Origin: Chalciporus piperatus
Taxonomy: Eukaryota > Basidiomycota > Agaricomycetes > Boletales > Boletaceae
NCBI GenBank assembly: GCA_038093975.1
Contig: JBBPTG010000194.1
Span: forward strand, 1 to 46,425
DNA: 46,425 bases
Direction: 5' to 3'
Position 1 is the stretch's first letter; every line of letters begins with the position of its first letter. The position numbers and the translations under genes are program-made. The notes under the pieces are model-generated. The model was not told the origin of the DNA and did no database searches. It was given only the letters and a program-made list of their open reading frames with translations. This document shows, one piece after another, positions 10,321 to 20,233 of the stretch.

Positions 10321-11490
10321 CTACCAGACTATATTGTCCTATAGTGGAGATTCTTTTTTCCTGATGGAGGAAGGCGACTGGAAAACCCTAGTCTGGCTGA
10401 TGTTACGGAGTATCTACGGCCTCAAACAGTCGGCGCTCGAGTGGTACGAACAGGTTCGCAGCGTCATGACCGATCTAGGCTTCATTCGAACTGAATCAGA
10501 TCACGCATTGTTCTACTACGATGAACTCGACGATGCTGCGTCAAAGATTCGCATTCGCTGCCTGATCGGATGGCATGTGGACGACGGGATAGCTGTGTCA
10601 AACTCAAGGTTGTTCCTCGAGAAGGTGAAGAGGAGGATTGCGGAACGATTCAGAATCACAGACTTGGGTCCGGTGGCCAAATACCTAGGAGTACAATTTG
10701 AATGGGACCACACGTCACGAAAAATCTGGATGCACCAGTCCGAATACATCATGTTCTTGCTGCAAGAATATGGACTTGCGAACTGTGATCCCGTTTGTCT
10801 TCCAACCGACCCCAAAGCTCTGTTGGGCGACCCAAAAACTCAATACACTGCCATTTCCGATCTTCATCCCACCTACCTGAAACTTATTGGGGAACTCATC
10901 TACCTCTCGATCAACACCCGTCCTGACATTTCGTTCATTGTCAACGCTTTGGCGCAGCACAACGCAAATCCCGAACCCCGTCATTACGCCGTTGCCAAAC
11001 GCGTCCTTCGCTACCTAGCTGGGACGATGGATCTTCGTCTCCGTTATGAACACGACGCCAGCAACGACAAGGGACTTATAGGTTACGCCGACGCCAGTTG
11101 GGCGAACACCTCATCTCTCACGTATCAAAGAAACAAGCCATGGTAGCATTGTCCTCCACCGAGGTGGAGTACATGGCTGCCACTCACGTCATCCAGGAAG
11201 GCTTGTGGCTCAAATCCCTCTTCACCGAGCTCAATGTTCCCTTCGGCTCGCCTATTCCCGTCTACCTAGATAACTCAGGCGCGATAGCCTTATCGAACGC
11301 AGCCAAGTTCCATCAGCGATCCAAACACATCGATATACACTACCACTTCATACGAGAACATGTCGACAATAGCTCTTTCACTCTGATATGGGTTTCCTCT
11401 CACAGCAGCATCTCGGACATCCTTACAGAAGCACTACCTCGTCCCGCGTTTGAGAAGTTTCGTGACTCTCTCGGACTAGTGGCTCACTGA
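10321..11490 (+). pseudogene. copia-2 remnant: RT C-terminal half and RNase H
   Basis: 5'-truncated Ty1/copia Pol. The RT part begins near LRSIYGLKQSALEWY, includes the catalytic region as CLIGWHVDDGIAV, and continues through YLGVQFEWD and GELIYLSINTRPDISFIV. RNase H starts GYADASWAN, then about 20-25 residues are missing with a frame change near 11100-11120, and the domain resumes at VSKKQAMVALSSTEVEYMA, YLDNSGAIAL, KHIDIHYHFIREHV to the stop at 11490. Integrase and gag are absent. It is a different lineage from copia-1 and from copia-A/B by RT sequence. Confidence 0.88.
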
Positions 11491-11498
11491 AGGGGGTA

Positions 11499-11651
11499 TG
11501 TTAAGCCTATCATTATTGTTCTTTATCATTTCGCCACTCGTCCGTATACTCTCGTCCGCATACACTCATCCGCATACACTCAGCATTACGTAAACTTTCA
11601 TACTGCATTCGCGTCGCGTTCTCGTAGCTTTCCCTCAGTGTTCCATCAACA
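11499..11651 (+). repeat. copia-2 3' LTR (right border tentative)
   Basis: GAAGGGGGTA is followed by TGTTAAGCCTATC; a plausible end is TTCCATCAACA. A second copy of the end region (GTTCTATCAACAGACGTAC) lies at 11951, so the real LTR or the local duplication may be longer. Confidence 0.5.
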
Positions 11652-11999
11652 GACGTACGCTGAGGTATGTACTCGTACTCTCGCACTCATCCCTGTAACT
11701 TACTGTAGTTGCCTCATCAGGAAAAATACCCTATGCCATAGATGGCAATAGGTTGCTATTTGTGCACATATAATACACAAAGTGCTATATAGGCTACTAT
11801 GGTGCCATTTGATGCTATATGAGTCTATTTCTGATGTACTAAAATTATCAAACTTGCATTTGAAAAACCTGTTGAAAGGGTAGCAAAGTGTATAGGAAAT
11901 ATGTGTAATAAAGTGTACAAAAAAGTCCGTCCGGCTAGGTAAATATTAGTGTTCTATCAACAGACGTACTACGCTGAGTCCGTCCGGCTAGCTCGTACA
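11652..11999. other. Non-coding mosaic with minisatellite-like and duplicated words
   Basis: No gene. It holds short direct repeats of TGCTATAT/GGCTACTAT, a segment (about 11870-11925) reading AGGGTAGCAAAGTGTATAGG and AAAGTGTACAAAAAAG that matches the AT-rich array inside the 1617-4968 element, and the word GTCCGTCCGGCTAG twice (11925 and 11977) flanking a copy of the LTR-end sequence. Confidence 0.6.
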
Positions 12000-12428
12000 C
12001 ATAGCGCGAGAACCTGGGACTTAAGTCCGATCCCAAAGGTAATGACTAAGCAACCAGAAGGGAAAGGGAAGACTAAGGGTAAATGACGAACGTCCGATGA
12101 TTGGACGGAGGCATAAGACAGAATGACAAAGGAATGACAAAGAGAAAGGAAATGCCGACCGGATATGAGATAGGTCCGGAGAACATGAGGTGAACGAGTC
12201 AGAGAAAGGCCCACGAGGTGGGACACAAGGCAGGACACAAGGCGGGTGAGTCACTGGAGGGTCCACGAGGTGGGACACGAGGCAGACAAGTCGAGGGCTA
12301 GAGCTAAGATCGGAGATCCGAGTGCGGATAAGGGATCAATGAAGTAGATCAAGCGTCTAGGTGATAGGAAGGACTCAGGGAGAGACGGAGACAAGGAAAA
12401 AGGATAGGGGCAGGTAGTGATCGTAACA
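12000..12428 (-). repeat. Truncated Ty3-type LTR, same family as 37862-38586
   Basis: Read on the minus strand it starts TGTTACGATCACTACCTGCC at 12428 and follows the solo LTR at 37862 through GATCTACTTCATTGATCC, the CCCACCTCGTGG repeats and AAGTCCCAGGTTCTCGCGCT, then homology stops near 12000. About 300 bp of the LTR's 3' part is missing. No internal domain adjoins it. Confidence 0.85.
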
Positions 12429-13399
12429 CATATGAATGTAAAAGGAATCTGTTCCAAGGAATCCGGAGATGTTTCCGTGCGTTCTGGACAACGGAAACAT
12501 CGGATTAAACACGGAATGTATCCGGAAGTATCCGGAAATGGATAGGGGCTATCCGGAAGCGGAAAGGAGCGGATAGACACGGATTGGACTATATTTTGAC
12601 AGGTTATAGGAGATTTACTGAGATACCACAGAATGCTAGGTGTATGCAGTAGCCACAGTAGCTAGAATTGTTCCTAATGATACCCATTTGCTGTCCCTCT
12701 TTTCCTATCACACCCTGAGCTCCACATTGTTGTGTTCCTGGTATGTTTTTGCAAGTCTCCTGAGTTTCTGCTCACTTTCTCACGCTTTTTGTATGACATT
12801 TTCTTTCTGCACTCAATCCTGAAGCCAGCCTCTCGCAAATTTGGGGATCTAGTGTAATTTATGTATCCTATGTACCTAGATAGTGCCCTGATGTATAGAT
12901 CAGTGAATTGACCGCTTCAGAGCATATAGTAATAGGCATCATATCTATTCCTGCATCCCAGGGGAAGCCCCCTGGTGTCTGAGCTTCTGCTATCCTGTAG
13001 ATATATGTATGACACACCTATGTATCAATTTTAAAAGCATGTCTACCTGGCTGATCAAAAATGCGAACCGCTTTTTTGTAATTCAGGGGTAGGAGGGCAA
13101 TCTACTCCTACACCACAGGGACAGATCCCTGCTATCTGAGCTGCTAGGATATTGTTCCAATACATATCCACTACTTAGGAATCAAGTCTTATAACATATT
13201 TACCCAGCCAATCAAAAATGCGAACACATTTTTGGTTTTCTGACATTTGTAGATATCTACCTATATACAGTCTAAGATTACAAGTAAAGCGGTTGGAAAT
13301 GCCAACTAACACTGTACAGTACTGGGATGATAAATTGGAACAATCTCTGAGGGCAGGGAAGCGAATGGTTGAGCAGAAAAGTGAGGGGAGGGTATGTTG
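12429..13399. other. Non-coding region with an old diverged duplication
   Basis: No convincing gene. At 12468-12502 there is an inverted repeat GATGTTTCCGT/ACGGAAACATC. Two diverged direct copies of about 160 bp lie at about 12945-13080 and 13095-13240: both contain a CTATTCCTGCA/CTACTCCTACA start, a CTGAGCT word and ATCAAAAATGCGAAC. Codon structure is absent in both. Confidence 0.55.
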
Positions 13400-14410
13400 A
13401 AACTATGTGTCCCAAAAAGGACATGTCATGCGCGTTCTGGAGTCTCCGAATTCGGCAGTCATCACGTCGAGTAAATCGGCAGCATCCTTCCGGCGTTCTG
13501 CAGCAACTAATGCCACATATTTCATTTAGTGTAGGGTAAACCAGAATGAACCAAAATCCCATCCGAATAACTGATGAAGAGTCGATGTGGGCGACAATAA
13601 GATGGAATCAGACCCTTACGAGGAAAATTGTGTCGAGTCGGGGCACTTTGCCGAATTCGCCAAGAGCTCGCGCGTTTGCGAACGATTCTATCGCTGTCTC
13701 GTAGTTCTTGTTCTTCATCGAGACCTGCCCACGGAGTAGATGCATATAAGCCTTGATAAAATATTAACGAAGTCCAATGAGAGTCGCTGTAAGAATGCCC
13801 ACTTCAACAAACCTAGGCATCAGCTTGTCAAACGTGATCCGTGTTATCTCTGTCAAATGCCTGAGGGCCGCTTCGTGGTGTCCGAGCTTGAATACAATGA
13901 TGGCCTGATCGACCAACAGAACAGGTGAGGAGCACATAACACGTAGTATGTGCGACTCACTTTGATGAGCAAAATCAACTCCCTTTCATACCAAAAGTCG
14001 TTGTGGAGTGCAGAATCGAACGTCAACATCCCAGCTGTCCACTCAAGGTGCTAGCGACGCCCTCTGTGATGCGACCTATAGTGGTTGGTCGGATATGTAG
14101 TGACTAAATAGTGCTCCGGTAAGCGCTGGACGATTGGAGAAAATGATGCAAGAACCATCCTGGCATCCTCAATCGACGCGTTCCAGTGTCCCAAGCAGGC
14201 CCGGACAAGGGCTCGACTGGCATACGCGTCATGTCTACTTTCCGATTGATGGGCAATCTCGCTCGACAGGGCTGCTTCGGCATCTGTCAATCTTCCTTCG
14301 TGTCAAGCCACGAGTGATATTTATGAGCTGCCAACCACAATCGGGTCAACGTTGAAAGTTGGAACGCAGAGTGCTGTACAAGAAGGAAGAACTCACTGGC
14401 TATGAAATAG
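13400..14410 (-). pseudogene. TPR-repeat protein fragment, multi-exon
   Basis: On the minus strand several short exons give a tetratricopeptide protein. They include DAYASRALVRACLGHWNASI with EDARMVL (about 14245-14140), AIIVFKLGHHEAALRHLTEI (about 13908-13820, after a CAG acceptor), AYMHLLRGQVSMKNKNYETA then IESFANARALGEF (about 13748-13634, followed by a GTAAGG donor), a short LFGWDFGSFW exon, and ALVAAERRKDAADLLDVMTA. The order and wording match a common agaricomycete TPR protein family often seen in multicopy arrays. The upstream exon (HSAFQLSTLTRLWLAAHKYH) is out of frame with the next, and no good start is visible, so it is probably broken. TPRs mediate protein contacts; the partner cannot be told. 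Confidence 0.6.
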
Positions 14411-16050
14411 GCCAAAGTGATCGTCACCATTCATTGCAATCCGGTTTTCGGAATCACTTACGGACTATCTCAGGGGAGAACAGAGAAGTGAAAGAGCATT
14501 AATAAAGGATGAACGTTGGCACCACACCTGCGAGAAGTCTCCTACATTGATTTTTCGCAGTGGCTGAACGGTTGAACGTTAAACAGTAGAGAAGGACAAA
14601 TATTGAGATTCAGTGGGCGGAGAAAATTATTCAACAGCAGCATCGCACTTTGCATTGTCTTGTCTTGACTGACCGTTGCCGTCGTCGCCGGCGAGCTGAA
14701 GGTTGGTTCCAAACATCTGCTCGAACCGAATGGGAGGTCTTCTAGGTGGCGTGAGGCAGTGACGAGCGGTGACGTAGATGATTGTGGACTGTACTGTACT
14801 TACCGAGTCTACCAACCATGCAACTTCGACCCGAATCCGAATCGACCGTGACGCGTCGGTACATACTCTCAGTCACCTTTGATCAAGCCTCAGTCCCCAA
14901 AACACATTCGAACACCTTCAAACATGAATCCACCGAGCCATTCAGTTTCTTCTCCCGATTCCGAATGCAAACAGTCTTTGAGAAAACAGCCAATGGCCAA
15001 TTCCGACCAACGTATAGGCACAGTATCCCATTTGAGGGGAATCCATGTTTTGGCTCCGCCGCTCCAGACGGTCCAAGATTGAGTGTCGAGCCCCGGTCCG
15101 ATGATCGATAGTCGTGCTAGCGGTAGCTCACGTGCACTCTGAGATCTGATACTCCGCCTCGTCCATGATCTAGGGCAGTAGTAGTAGTACTGGCACTCAC
15201 CCTGTTACGGCGCTTGGGTCAGTCAATAGAACTGTACTCGACTGATCTATCATCTGACTTTGTCTGACGAATCGATGGTCAGCTTCGAGTGCAAACTTCA
15301 GATAAACCTCGTCCCCCAGCGTACAGTTACTCCTGATCTACTTTGATCTCGCTCTCACACTCTTGAATTCTGAGTGTGGTTTTCGTGAAGTACTCGGACT
15401 TTGAGAGTGGTCTTCCCTCGAAATTATCAGTTAAGTATGTGAATACTTGGACTTTTCATCCGGGAATCTAGGCCTTCGTGTGGAGGTGCTCAGGCCCAGG
15501 ACCGGATCATGCCGCAGAGGCCGAACCGCAAACGGGACGGAAGGAACCAACCTGGCACTGGAATTGTCGACGAAAATTCGTCCACGCAGTCGCACTTCAA
15601 GTTCTCTCGGTCGTGTTCAAGTTCTGTGCCATCTCCGAGTCGAGTCGGCTCGTGTCCTGTTCCAGTTCTCGGTTTCTTGACTCACTTTGTAACATATTCA
15701 TTGATCATGCATTCACTCTGGTCTACATCTACTATCTTGTGCTGCTAGCAGTATGGTCGGCCAGTGGTGTATTTAATGTTCGTGTCTAGTTCATGTCGTA
15801 TTCCTGTGTCTCCGTGTCTTCAATTAATTGTTCGCGTTTTCTCGGGGACCCGTACATCACGCGTGGTGCGAGGTTCTCGCATTTGTCTGTCACGCTCGCT
15901 CGCAAGCTCGCTTGTGTCACAGAATGGCCATTTAAGTACAATTCAGCCGTTGTCATTGCTAAGTATCACCAATGTTTGGAGTCCTGACAGGATGGGGGAC
16001 AGACAACTTGTAAATTGTTAACTTTGATATACATACAACAAAAGGTTTCG
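14411..16050. other. No gene recognised
   Basis: A minus-strand frame at 14815-14627 ends in an acidic tail (AGDDGNGQSRQDNAKCDAAVE-like, read as a possible last exon), and a plus-strand frame at 14924-15082 is serine/proline-rich, but neither has splice or domain support. From 15100 to 16050 I see no coding signal, only ordinary mixed sequence. Confidence 0.4.
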
Positions 16051-16054
16051 CTTG

Positions 16055-16880
16055 TTACATTAAATAATTCTGGGCATTGCGGGACGCAGCATTATGTAAA
16101 GTGTACTGTGGAGGGATGCCAGGATGCAATACTGGGACAGCTATGGGCGCCTGGGCCAGGTTCTGACCGACGAGTAGTCGATGCACCAACATGGATGGAG
16201 CAGGTCCACCCAAACGTCTAGCCATATTTCCGCCGAGCTTGACCTGGTCCGTCACATCCAGAAGGTTCACATCACTTATATAGTGCAGCTTTAATCCTAT
16301 GATAATAATAGCTCGATTGTGAGTCCACATGTTTCTCGATGGGCAGTGAATCATTTACCTTTAATAGTGGTCGAAAACTTGCTTGGGGGGGATATGTAGC
16401 AGAGTGAGAGCATGGTCAAATAAGCTTGCAGTGCAGAGACATTTTGTCGACTATAGTCAGAGTATTGGTGGTGGTAGAATCCCGCCGCTCTCAGAATCCT
16501 GATGAGTTGACGGTATGTGCTCGCTACGACGAAATCCATTAGTCAAACATGTCAGCACCATAAATGATTACATACAGCGACGCGACTGCCACCCATTCGG
16601 GAGGGGATCTTCCGTGGGACGAGTGAAAATGTCATAAGAAATACCATAGGTTCCCCTGGGTTGTAGTATCAGTGGAGGTAACTGGCCCCAGAGCCACGGA
16701 TAGTGCGCCATTGCCATGGCAGGAAGCGCAAAGGATGAGGTGAACAAAGAATGTCAATGGAGAGGGTCGAGGAATAATTGTAGGGCTGAGGTGGTACTAG
16801 GGAGCTTAAGTAGTTAAACCGAACAATAGCAACAGGTAGAGTGGCAAGGACGCCACAAATGCCAGAACAAAAGGCCATTG
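16055..16880 (-). pseudogene. Possible remnant of a membrane-protein gene, exons only
   Basis: Minus-strand open segments look protein-like: a hydrophobic stretch GICGVLATLPVAIVRFNYLS (about 16855-16800), then VVASTYRQLIRILRAAGFYH (16533-16470) followed by a GTAAATG donor at about 16357, then IIIIGLKLHYISDVNLLDVT and QVKLGGNMARRLGG down to 16055. I do not recognise the family. Exon joins are not secure and the start may lie in the duplicated block to the right, which also encodes hydrophobic residues on this strand. Confidence 0.3.
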
Positions 16881-17131
16881 ATGAATATTACGTAAATCGC
16901 CACAGCATCGTTGAAATCGGACTACTAAATTCAGATTTGATCAATAATAGCAACACGCCACACCAAAAGGCCATTGTCTGACAGTGACTGGCAAGGACGC
17001 CACAAATGCCAGAACAAAAGGCCATTGTTGAATATTATGTAAATCGCCACAGCATCGTTGACAATCGGACTACTAAATTCAGATTTGATCAATAATAGCA
17101 ACACGCCACACCAAAAGGCCATTGTCTGACA
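16842..17131. repeat. Tandem duplication, about 147-bp unit, two copies
   Basis: The block from GGCAAGGACGCCACAAATGC to CAAAAGGCCATTGTCTGACA occurs at about 16843-16983 and 16990-17131 with very few differences (for example TGATGAATATTACG against TGTTGAATATTATG). The near identity marks it as recent. On the minus strand each copy encodes a hydrophobic segment (FNNGLLFWHLWRPC, FWCGVLLLLIKSEF). Confidence 0.9.
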
Positions 17132-17192
17132 AAGCTGCACTGGGAATATAAATAACTGATAGACGCGTTGAGCCCAACGACAAGCTTTGACC

Positions 17193-17778
17193 ATGTCTAG
17201 GCTCAACCCCAGCCAACGGACTCGTGTCGATGAGGCAGTCCTCGCTCAGCAGCTTGCTCATTATTTTCAAATCGTTGCCGAGGACACAGAGTTCCTCGCC
17301 CAAGATCCCACCCGTCGCACACAGGTCTTGGCGCAGATATACAACTTCCCACAAGTGAAGCCCGATATCTCTCCAGAACATTTCTTGAGCACGCCGCCTG
17401 ACGAGCATTTTCGTCTCGCCAATGACATGATCAAGAAACTCACGCCACCGCAGTCATTCGAAGAGTGAGTACTAAAATTGTTCCCGTGTTACCCTCTTCC
17501 ACTACTTGATGACCCATAGTCGTGCCCTACGCCTTCATTACGCAGCGCCTGTTGCGATGCGCTTCCATGAGTCCAAGATCATGATCCACCCTCAGCAAGT
17601 CGTGATCCGCATCGAATTGCAGAAGGAGAAACTGTACGTGCTTCAGAGCGTTTTTCGTGCGTTTATCTGCTTTCAATATGCTTCAAACTGCAGAAATGTA
17701 GTCTATATCATACAAAAGAGACAGCCCGATGGGGACACCGGAAGTGTACCAGTTATCCAGCGAAGGTCGAGTGGGTGA
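17193..17778 (+). CDS. Hypothetical protein, three exons
   Basis: ATG at 17193 opens a 90-codon exon (MSRLNPSQRTRVDEAVLAQQ ...) ending at GTGAGTACTAA (about 17466). A second exon about 17519-17634 (RALRLHYAAPVAMRFHESKI ...) is bounded by CATAG and GTACGTG, and a third from 17695 to the stop at 17776-17778 starts after CTGCAG. Introns are about 53 and 60 nt and keep frame (D then RALRLHY; KEKL then NVVYII). The protein of about 155 residues is charged and helical with no motif I know. The third exon overlaps the tail of the minus-strand gene at 17753 by 26 bp, so either the overlap is real or one model is wrong. Confidence 0.5.
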
Positions 17779-18142
17779 GGAAGTGGTGAATATCCAATCG
17801 GTCCATAGGAACGGGACTCCAGGCGAATTCCTCAAGCGAGACCTGATAGTCGTGCTCAACACCTCCGTCGCGCTTGCACACAGTATACGAAAGCACTTCG
17901 TAACCTCCATGATTGCCTTCAGCGCCCACAGGCGGATGGTAGACAAACCGCCTCCCCACAAGGCTTTGCGGACTCTTCAGAAATTCGTCAACGTCATCGG
18001 TAGAGACCCGCTTGGGCACCGTAGAAACAGTTCCAGGAGGGGTAAGAACTTGCACATGGCTGGGTGGGGTCGACTGCGGAATTGATGCTGGGGTGCGATC
18101 TGGAAAAAGAGTGGGCCATACATGGTCGTACCACTCAGTCAT
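17753..18142 (-). CDS. Hypothetical protein, possible C-terminal exon
   Basis: A 129-codon frame from MTEWYDHVWP at 18142. A proline/threonine-rich start is followed by a compact globular-looking part: DDVDEFLKSPQSLVGRRFVY, PPVGAEGNHGGYEVLSYTVC, DYQVSLEEFAWSPVPMDRLD. The composition is that of a real protein, unlike the other frames here. The family is not recognised; a small beta-rich domain is likely. An upstream exon could exist because codons before the ATG stay open for a short way. It converges on the plus gene at 17193. Confidence 0.45.
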   Translation of the reverse strand: MTEWYDHVWPTLFPDRTPASIPQSTPPSHVQVLTPPGTVSTVPKRVSTDDVDEFLKSPQSLVGRRFVYHPPVGAEGNHGGYEVLSYTVCKRDGGVEHDYQVSLEEFAWSPVPMDRLDIHHFLTHSTFAG

Positions 18143-18419
18143 ACTGACATTGTGGAGGACACAACCTGCTCAGGCAGGTAGAGGATGCCATAGCATGCTT
18201 AAATTACAAATGATTTTCTTCACAAAAAGAAGCAACAAGTACTTGAACGAACTTCTGACGGGAGGACGAACATCACCTAACCGTCTATCGACGGCTTGCC
18301 TCATAGACGGGCTGGTCACCAGACTAGCTTCGTCGAGAATGTTCAACACTGTCGGAACTAAACTGACTGATATCCATTGAGCACAGCACTAAGCAATACC
18401 ATAGCCTCTGGGCACTCTG

Positions 18420-19109
18420 TCTGAGGCGGAGGACGTCCGGGAAATGGCCTTTCTGGGAGCGAGCTGTGTGCTCAATTTCATTTACGAGGGCAGCACCTGG
18501 CCCGTTCCCGCCAAAGACATCCCGAGCCCGCCCGCATTTCGCGTCCTGCCCGGCATGGACGGCATTATCGACCTCGATGCCAGGTGGGACGACCATCCCG
18601 ACCACTGGGGAGGAAGATCGTGCCTCATCATCCGGGGTCGCCCAATCCCGCAGTACTACTGGCGTGATCTGTAGAGCCATCGCTCGACGGACCAGTGGAG
18701 CAGGATCAAGAGCCAGTGGGGCCGTTGTGAGGTATGTTCGCCGAATTGGCACCTACTCAATCGTTCTCACCACTGGCACAGGCGATTGTCACCCGGTTCC
18801 GCCAGGGAACTGTCGAGGATTTCCGCACGGCACTTTGTGATGCTGATGGCCAACGCCTGCCCATCGAGGAGATTTGCAAACACATCCGTAGAGAGAGGGT
18901 CGAGGAAGACAGCCAGCGACAGCCAGCTTGCCCTCCAAGCCAAGGAGCGCCTCGGTGGGGCAGTGACCACCTATCGAAAGGGCTCCAACATATTTACGAC
19001 CGAAAACCCTCGGGTCATCGCCCGCAAGGCGAGGGCCCAGGGGTTCGTACTACCTATTCGCCCCCCTACGCCTTCGTGGCCTGTCCCGAACGTGCCCAGT
19101 ACTATGTAA
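18420..19109 (+). pseudogene. Decayed member of a multicopy agaricomycete hypothetical family
   Basis: Exon about 18420-18731 reads SEAEDVREMAFLGASCVLNF then GGRSCLIIRGRPIPQYYWRD, an in-frame stop (TAG at 18672-18674), and SHRSTDQWSRIKSQWGRCE. A 50-nt intron with GTATGT donor and CACAG acceptor joins it to AIVTRFRQGTVEDFRTALCD and GQRLPIEEICKHIRRERVEE (about 18783-18920). The frame then shifts by one near 18925 and continues as QLALQAKERLGGAVTTYRKG to 19109. The GRPIP-x3-W and RQGT-x-E-x-F motifs recur in unnamed proteins of Rhizoctonia-like genomes (from memory). One stop and one frameshift make it a pseudogene. Positions 19110-19550 beyond it show no gene I can support. Confidence 0.6.
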
Positions 19110-19549
19110 TCAGTTGTTAGCACTCGTGTCTTCCATTACACGAAAGAGGGGAAGAAAGTCCCAACATTATGTTTGCCTCACTTTGCCTACTAGTACATCG
19201 GTTATAGTCCATAGTAGTTTCGAGTTTGTGTGGATGGGGTACGGAATGATCACACACTAGTTCTGCAGGAAAGGGTTGATGCGAACATTGATTTCAACCG
19301 AGGGCGATAGTGATGCGACAAGTTGACCAAGCGAAACACCAGGCAATTCCATGAACATAAATGACATTGATGCCAGCAGCGCCTTTCCCCAGACGCATTG
19401 GGTACACCATCAGAACCCAGTAGACGATCACGCACGTTATCGAGTATGTCATCTCGCCGATGCGCTGAGCGATGGCCAAAACATACGGGGAATAAATCCG
19501 ACTGGAGGCCTCTCGACTGGAGATACCTAGGGGTGACTCACGCCCAACT

Positions 19550-20211
19550 TGACCATTGGCTCTCTATACCACCCACAACCCGACCTCGAACACATTGACG
19601 TTTCGCTTGGCAACCTCCGTCAAGCCCAAACTGCGAACCTGCCCCTTGACACTCCGCTCCTGCAACTGATCGGGCGACTGCGAGTCCATGGGGATTCACG
19701 CAGAACACAAACCAGCTGCGTGTCTCTGTACGCATATCTAACGGGGGCCCAGGGCAGCTTGGAACTCTCCCGCAATGCAGGGCGTCGTTCAGCGCATCGT
19801 CGTCATCACGTTGTTGCTCCTCAGCGCCGCGCGCCTTCTCAGAGTGAGGGCATCCGTTTGATGGTACCCTTGCGAGGTGTCGAAGGCGCACGCATGGGCT
19901 TAACAATTTGTTGATCGACGACGATCGTATCTTCGTTCTTGGGGTGTGCCTGAGCGGCGATCGCCTTACCGGTGGGAAGGCCCTTGACGAATAGCTTGAT
20001 GGAACCCCCACCCTCGGGGCCAGCTGGGAACCACGAAGGAGGGAGCCGAAAACGGGGTTGAGGGCGTCGAAGCTGCGCTCGAGGAAGCCCTCAGCGGAGT
20101 AGGGGACAGGACCGTTGAAGTGATTGACAGCGAACGTTGGGAATCCCGAACGATCCGCAGCCCCGACCTTGAATGATGAGTTGTTGCCCCAGCGTTTGCC
20201 GAAGGCTTCCT
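19550..20211 (-). pseudogene. Class V/VII-type chitin synthase fragment (myosin-like motor region)
   Basis: Minus strand. EAFGKRWGNNSSFKVGAADR then SGFPTFAVNHFNGPVPYSAE and GFLERSFDALNPVFGSLLRG match the motor domain of fungal chitin synthases that carry an N-terminal myosin-like head. The frame then changes: SIKLFVKGLPTGKAIAAQAH and DTIVVDQQIVKPMRAPSTPR come from the next frame, and RTETRSWFVFCVNPHG and SVKGQVRSLGLTEVAKRNVN from a third. At least three frame changes and loss of both ends make it dead. The intact enzyme makes chitin at the plasma membrane. The fragment stops exactly at the left border of the Tc1-type element (TA at 20212-20213). No continuation was found beyond its right border at 30030. 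Confidence 0.85.
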
Positions 20212-20233
20212 TACAGCAGATTGCGAAACTAAT

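Noticed and set aside
12003..12280. Minus-strand Pro/Ser-rich frames
   Set aside because: They lie in a Ty3-type LTR; the same translation appears in the solo LTR at 38073-38340.
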